Of a DNA stretch of 8,284 nucleotides, positions 5,737-8,284 are shown one piece after another. Origin of the DNA: Actinomycetes bacterium (GTDB lineage: Bacteria > Actinomycetota > Acidimicrobiia > Acidimicrobiales > Microtrichaceae); NCBI GenBank assembly GCA_023427825.1, contig JAEZAI010000331.1:1-8284 (forward strand). The letters are read 5' to 3'. The translations under genes were made by a program, and so were the position numbers. Position 1 is the stretch's first letter. Each line of letters opens with the position of its first letter. The notes under the pieces are model-generated. The model had not been told where the DNA came from, searched no databases, and saw only the letters and a program-made list of their open reading frames with translations.

Positions 5737-6324
5737 TCACCGGCGCCGCAGGACGAGGATCCGGCAGTCGACCGCGGGCGCGGGGCGGAACGCGCTCCTC
5801 GGCACCGTCGGTCCGAGCGACGGCTCCCACTGCCTGCACCACCGACCCCATGCCGGGGCGTCGGGACCGCACCACCGGACCGCTGCGTGGTGCTGCAGCA
5901 CGAGGTGCGCGTCGACGAGCCGTGACCCCGGCGACAGCAACCGCCGCAGGATCGGGCTCGTCACCGAGAACGGCGGGTTGGCCACCACCCTGAACGTGCG
6001 GCGCGGGAGTCGCAGGTCGCCCGCGTCGGCGCGGACCACCGTGACCCGGTCGTCGGACGCGAAGCGGCGTCGCAGCTCCGCGGCCCGCCCCGGGTGCGCC
6101 TCCACGGCGACCACCCGGGCGCCGACGCGCACCAGCTCCCGGGTCAGCGCCCCGGTGCCGGCACCGATGTCGAGCACCAGGTCACCGTGGCCGACCGCGC
6201 TGCCGAGCACCAGGCGGCGCGCTGCGTCAGGCGAGAGCTCGTGCCACCCCCACCGGCGTCGCGTGCCGGTCGGCCCCGCTGCGGATCGTCCTCCCGGTGC
6301 GGGCCGGGGTCCCCGGCCGGCCAC
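5737..6324 (-). CDS. Erm-like 23S rRNA (adenine-N6)-methyltransferase, short form
   Basis: The 195-aa protein has the Rossmann methyltransferase core of the Erm/KsgA family. The SAM-binding loop is DIGAGTG (52-58), Glu75 ends the second strand (VVAVEAHPGR), Asp100 lies in VVRADAGDLRLP, and the adenine-binding motif is NPPF (116-119). The C-terminal part RSAFRPAPAVDC matches the end of the Erm core. Erm enzymes methylate A2058 of 23S rRNA and can confer macrolide-lincosamide-streptogramin B resistance; activity here is inferred. The usual C-terminal helical domain is absent, and the N-terminal QNFL segment is replaced by RRWGWHELS, as in some actinomycete Erm variants. The GTG at 6324 is the only possible start in frame, since a TGA lies 11 codons before it. 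It is 51 bp after the HAD gene, probably co-transcribed. A hairpin covers codons 3-8. Confidence 0.87.
   Translation of the reverse strand: MAGRGPRPAPGGRSAAGPTGTRRRWGWHELSPDAARRLVLGSAVGHGDLVLDIGAGTGALTRELVRVGARVVAVEAHPGRAAELRRRFASDDRVTVVRADAGDLRLPRRTFRVVANPPFSVTSPILRRLLSPGSRLVDAHLVLQHHAAVRWCGPDAPAWGRWCRQWEPSLGPTVPRSAFRPAPAVDCRILVLRRR
6302..6318 (-). promoter_or_regulatory. Strong hairpin just after the methyltransferase start codon
   Basis: GGCCGGGG-T-CCCCGGCC (plus-strand reading) is a perfect inverted repeat with 8-bp arms, lying 3 bases beyond the GTG start codon (6324-6322). In the mRNA a smaller hairpin GGTG-CGT-CACC ends directly before the GTG. Together they could limit ribosome access to the start. 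The pairing is read directly; regulation is inferred. Confidence 0.4.
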
Positions 6325-6375
6325 GGTGACGCACCACCATGATCGTGAACGCGCTCATGACGGCAGGCTCGCCGC

Positions 6376-7278
6376 TCACCTCGTGCGGTCGCCACCGGAT
6401 TTCGCGCCGTCGCGGAGCTCGCCGTCACCCAGCACGCGGCCGTCGCCGAGGCGGCCGGCGGCGAGGAGCGACTCCACGAACTCGGCGACGCCGTCGCGGT
6501 CGTGGTGCGTGGTCCGGGTGGACGCGACCTCGGCGGCGACCGGGTCCGCGTTGGCCACGGCGACGGCCGTGCCGGCCCACCGCAGCATGGGCACGTCGTT
6601 GTGGTTGTCGCCGAACGCCACCACCTCGGAGCGATCGATGCCCAGCCGCTCCGCCAGCCGGGCCAGGCCGAAGGCCTTATCGACCCCGTGGGCGGTGAGC
6701 TCGGTGAACAGCGCTCCCGACGTCGCCACCTCCACGCCGTCCGGGAGGAGCGGCGCCACCCTGGCGACCGCATCGAGGCGCACCGCGTCCACCAGCGACA
6801 CCATGATCTTGATCTGCGGCCCCGTCGGGTGCGCCGGCGCGTCGAGCTCGTCGACGACGGCCGACTCGATGCTCGGATGCCGTCGCAGGAACTCGGGCGA
6901 GCATCGAAGCCCGACCGCCACGTCCTCCCACGCGTAGGCCACGCCGGGGATCGCGCCGAGCGCCCGCACCACGTCGTCCACGACGGCGTCGGGCATGGGG
7001 TCGACCCGGGTGGGGGCGCGGCGGGCGACGTCCATCTCCAGCGCGCCGTTCGAGCAGATCGCCCACTCGACCGGCGTGTCCTCACCCAGCCGGGGCAGCG
7101 CCGTCTGGTGCGACCGACCTGTCGCCACGGCGACGACGACGCCCCGCTCGCGTGCCGACCGCAGTGCCCGGTCGTTCCGCGCCGAGACCCGGCCGTCGGC
7201 GCCGAGCAGCGTGCCGTCCATGTCGCATGCGATCAGCCGGCAGGCGGGGACGGGTCCACGGGTGGTCGGGTGCGTCAC
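6376..7278 (-). CDS. HAD-superfamily phosphatase, Cof / class IIB type
   Basis: With the GTG at 7278 the protein is 300 aa, slightly longer than typical Cof-like phosphatases (about 270 aa). All four HAD motifs are visible: DMDGT (Asp19, Asp21; nucleophile and acid), ATGR (Thr53), Lys201 in GVDKAFGLARL, and GDNHND (223-228). The C2B cap lies between motifs II and III (about 75-195). Family members dephosphorylate small sugar or nucleotide phosphates; the substrate is unknown. The chosen GTG lies 7 bases after a TACGGT -10 box, implying leaderless translation; a second GTG at 7287 overlaps that box and is less likely. The C-terminal tail (277-300) is charged and repeats LGDG. It is divergent from a response regulator gene, with a 56-bp gap, and precedes the Erm-like gene by 51 bp. 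Confidence 0.93.
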   Translation of the reverse strand: MTHPTTRGPVPACRLIACDMDGTLLGADGRVSARNDRALRSARERGVVVAVATGRSHQTALPRLGEDTPVEWAICSNGALEMDVARRAPTRVDPMPDAVVDDVVRALGAIPGVAYAWEDVAVGLRCSPEFLRRHPSIESAVVDELDAPAHPTGPQIKIMVSLVDAVRLDAVARVAPLLPDGVEVATSGALFTELTAHGVDKAFGLARLAERLGIDRSEVVAFGDNHNDVPMLRWAGTAVAVANADPVAAEVASTRTTHHDRDGVAEFVESLLAAGRLGDGRVLGDGELRDGAKSGGDRTR

Positions 7279-7285
7279 GGGCGTC

Positions 7286-7291
7286 ACCGTA
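7286..7291 (-). promoter_or_regulatory. Candidate -10 box for the leaderless HAD phosphatase gene
   Basis: TACGGT on the minus strand (7291-7286) fits TANNNT and is followed by 7 bases and then the GTG at 7278. There is no Shine-Dalgarno. The box decides the choice of start between the two in-frame GTG codons. No -35 match is visible. Confidence 0.5.
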
Positions 7292-7320
7292 CGGGCGGCG
7301 GCGACCGATCGTGGCCCGAG

Positions 7321-7326
7321 TATCCT
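7321..7326 (+). promoter_or_regulatory. Candidate -10 box for the leaderless response regulator gene
   Basis: TATCCT fits TANNNT and is followed by 8 bases and then the ATG at 7335. No Shine-Dalgarno precedes this ATG. It lies 29 bp from the opposing HAD -10 box, so the two promoters may influence one another. Confidence 0.5.
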
Positions 7327-7334
7327 CGCCCGCC

Positions 7335-8003
7335 ATGGCGATCCGGGTCGTGGTGGCGGAGGACTCGATGCTGGTCCGAGAGGGCCTCGCCGCCGTGCTC
7401 GCGGCGGAGGACGACATCGAGGTGGCGGCCCTCTGCGAGGACCTGGACCAGCTGACCGCGGCGGTCGAGGAGCACCAGCCCGAGGTGGTGCTGACCGACA
7501 TCCGGATGCCGCCGACCGGCACGGACGAGGGCATCCGCTTCGCCACCGCACTCCGCGAGACCGCGCCCGACACCGGTGTGGTCGTGCTGTCGCAGTACGT
7601 CGAGCCGGCGTACGCGGTCGACCTGCTCGACCAGGGTTCCCGCGGCCGGGCCTACCTGCTCAAGGAGCGGATCTCGGAGCCGGACCACCTGGTCGCCGCC
7701 ATCCGGCAGGTGGCCAACGGCGGCTCGGTGGTCGACCCCCAGGTCGTCGACTCGCTCGTCGCCGGGCGGCGTCGGTCCGCTCGCTCCCCGTTGCGCGACC
7801 TCACGCCCAGGGAGAGCGAGGTGTTGGCCGAGATCGCCCAGGGCAAGAACAACGCCGCCGTCGCCGAGGCGCTGGTGCTATCCGAGCGGGCGGTCGAGAA
7901 GCACATCAACTCGCTCTTCGCCAAGCTCGGGCTCGGCGCCGAACCCGATGTGCACCGGCGCGTGAAGGCGGTCCTGCTGTACCTCGCCGACCAGGACGGC
8001 TGA
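7335..8003 (+). CDS. NarL/FixJ-family response regulator (REC + LuxR-type HTH)
   Basis: The 222-aa protein has the usual length and order of this family. The receiver domain (about 1-125) shows the acidic pair Glu9-Asp10, the phospho-acceptor Asp55 in VVLTDIRMPP, Ser86 in VVVLSQY, and Lys110 in AYLLKER. The LuxR-type helix-turn-helix (about 154-205) contains LTPRESEVLAEIAQGKNN, then SERAVEKHINSLFAKLGL. It is probably phosphorylated by a sensor kinase outside the window and binds DNA as a dimer. The ATG at 7335 begins directly at the receiver domain and follows a TATCCT box by 8 bases, so it is probably leaderless. A second response regulator starts 108 bp downstream on the same strand, and the gap contains GTGCAC inverted repeats that could be binding sites. 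Confidence 0.95.
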   Translation: MAIRVVVAEDSMLVREGLAAVLAAEDDIEVAALCEDLDQLTAAVEEHQPEVVLTDIRMPPTGTDEGIRFATALRETAPDTGVVVLSQYVEPAYAVDLLDQGSRGRAYLLKERISEPDHLVAAIRQVANGGSVVDPQVVDSLVAGRRRSARSPLRDLTPRESEVLAEIAQGKNNAAVAEALVLSERAVEKHINSLFAKLGLGAEPDVHRRVKAVLLYLADQDG

Positions 8004-8032
8004 CGCCCCGGACCCCTCGGCACCCTGCACGC

Positions 8033-8085
8033 GTGACGGTGATGCCTGCACCCCCGTCACTGACCGGGGTGCACCATGTGCACCC
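8033..8085. repeat. Interlocking inverted repeats between the two response regulators
   Basis: Three perfect pairings share arms. GTGACGG (8033-8039) pairs with CCGTCAC (8054-8060). TGCACCCC (8047-8054) pairs with GGGGTGCA (8066-8073). GGGTGCAC (8067-8074) pairs with GTGCACCC (8078-8085). The first two can form an H-type pseudoknot in RNA; the third competes with the second. GTGCAC occurs at 8069-8074, 8078-8083 and again at 8117-8122. This could be a regulator-binding cluster on DNA or a structured RNA. No T-tract supports a simple terminator. Confidence 0.55.
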
Positions 8086-8099
8086 ACCGCCGTCGACGC

Positions 8100-8110
8100 G
8101 AAATTAGGGT
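8100..8110 (+). promoter_or_regulatory. Candidate promoter core of the second response regulator
   Basis: GAAATTAGGGT is the only AT-rich patch in this gap. It can be read as GAAATT (8100-8105), 6 bases before the in-frame GTG at 8112, or as TAGGGT (8105-8110), which would start transcription near 8117. The two readings predict different translation starts for the downstream gene. Confidence 0.4.
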
Positions 8111-8111
8111 C

Positions 8112-8284
8112 GTGACGTGCACGCAGGAGGACGCCGGCATCGGCGCTGAACCCACGGACGACGCCGACGTCGGCGTGATGATCGTCGACGACCTGGCCAC
8201 GTTCCGGTCGACGGCTCGCACCGTGGTGCAGCTCGCCGACGGGTTCCGGGTGGTGGCGGAGGCCACCGACGGCGAGGACGCCGT
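8112..8284 (+). CDS. Second response regulator, N-terminal part (continues past right edge)
   Basis: The frame from GTG 8112 runs to the window edge. After a 21-residue acidic, probably disordered lead (QEDAGIGAEPTDDADVG), it reads VMIVDDLATFRSTARTVV, the first strand and helix of a receiver domain with the conserved Asp-Asp metal-binding pair, then FRVVAEATDGEDAV, the second strand and its following turn. Phospho-acceptor and output domains lie outside the window. The start is uncertain: GTG 8112 fits a leaderless transcript from GAAATT, while GTG 8175 or ATG 8178 begin directly at the domain. AGGAGG at 8125-8130 has only an ATC at suitable spacing in this frame. Same-strand position after the first regulator suggests a paired regulatory locus. 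Confidence 0.8.
   Translation, partial: MTCTQEDAGIGAEPTDDADVGVMIVDDLATFRSTARTVVQLADGFRVVAEATDGEDA

Noticed and set aside
8057..8266. Small minus-strand frame of 69 codons at the right edge
   Set aside because: It is antisense to the receiver domain of the second response regulator and to the repeat cluster, with no recognisable content.
1..8284. CRISPR array, insertion sequence, prophage or toxin-antitoxin locus
   Set aside because: No regularly spaced direct repeats, transposase or integrase motifs, or recognisable toxin-antitoxin pairs were seen on either strand.

Overview
The window is very GC-rich coding DNA, with a strong preference for G or C at third codon positions, GTG starts, and several start codons lying 7-8 bases after TANNNT -10 boxes with no Shine-Dalgarno. 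This points to a high-GC Actinomycetota chromosome. The flotillin-like and hydrolase genes would fit an Acidimicrobiia-type actinobacterium, but that is an impression and not a demonstrated placement. I see no transposase, integrase, phage gene or CRISPR array.

Layout, left to right. Positions 1-1063 (minus strand): an alpha/beta-hydrolase-fold protein whose usual catalytic histidine is replaced by glycine, followed by the N-terminal part of an unrecognised protein that runs off the left edge. Positions 1136-2368 (plus): tRNA-Gly(TCC) with a short structured leader, then, only 28 bases on, a serine beta-lactamase-fold hydrolase probably on the same transcript. Positions 2385-5274 (minus): an unknown 248-aa protein followed by a 684-aa membrane-anchored SPFH/flotillin-like protein that carries internal repeats in its N-terminal half. 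Positions 5300-5728 (plus): an unknown 142-aa protein divergent from the 248-aa gene. The two share a 25-bp gap in which opposing -10 boxes overlap.

Positions 5737-7278 (minus): a Cof-type HAD phosphatase followed by an Erm-like 23S rRNA adenine-N6-methyltransferase lacking the C-terminal helical domain. Positions 7335-8284 (plus): a NarL/FixJ response regulator and the start of a second response regulator. The 108-bp gap between them holds an unusual cluster of interlocking inverted repeats and GTGCAC sites.

Most of this is ordinary chromosomal content. The items that deserve a second look are the repeat architecture of the flotillin-like protein and its unknown operon partner, the 8033-8085 nested or pseudoknot-capable repeats between the two regulators, the bidirectional promoter at 5283-5292, the hydrolase without its histidine, and the start-codon hairpin and overlapping small reading frame at the methyltransferase gene. 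No complete new defence or mobile system is evident. All functional statements come from reading motifs by eye, and no database search was run.
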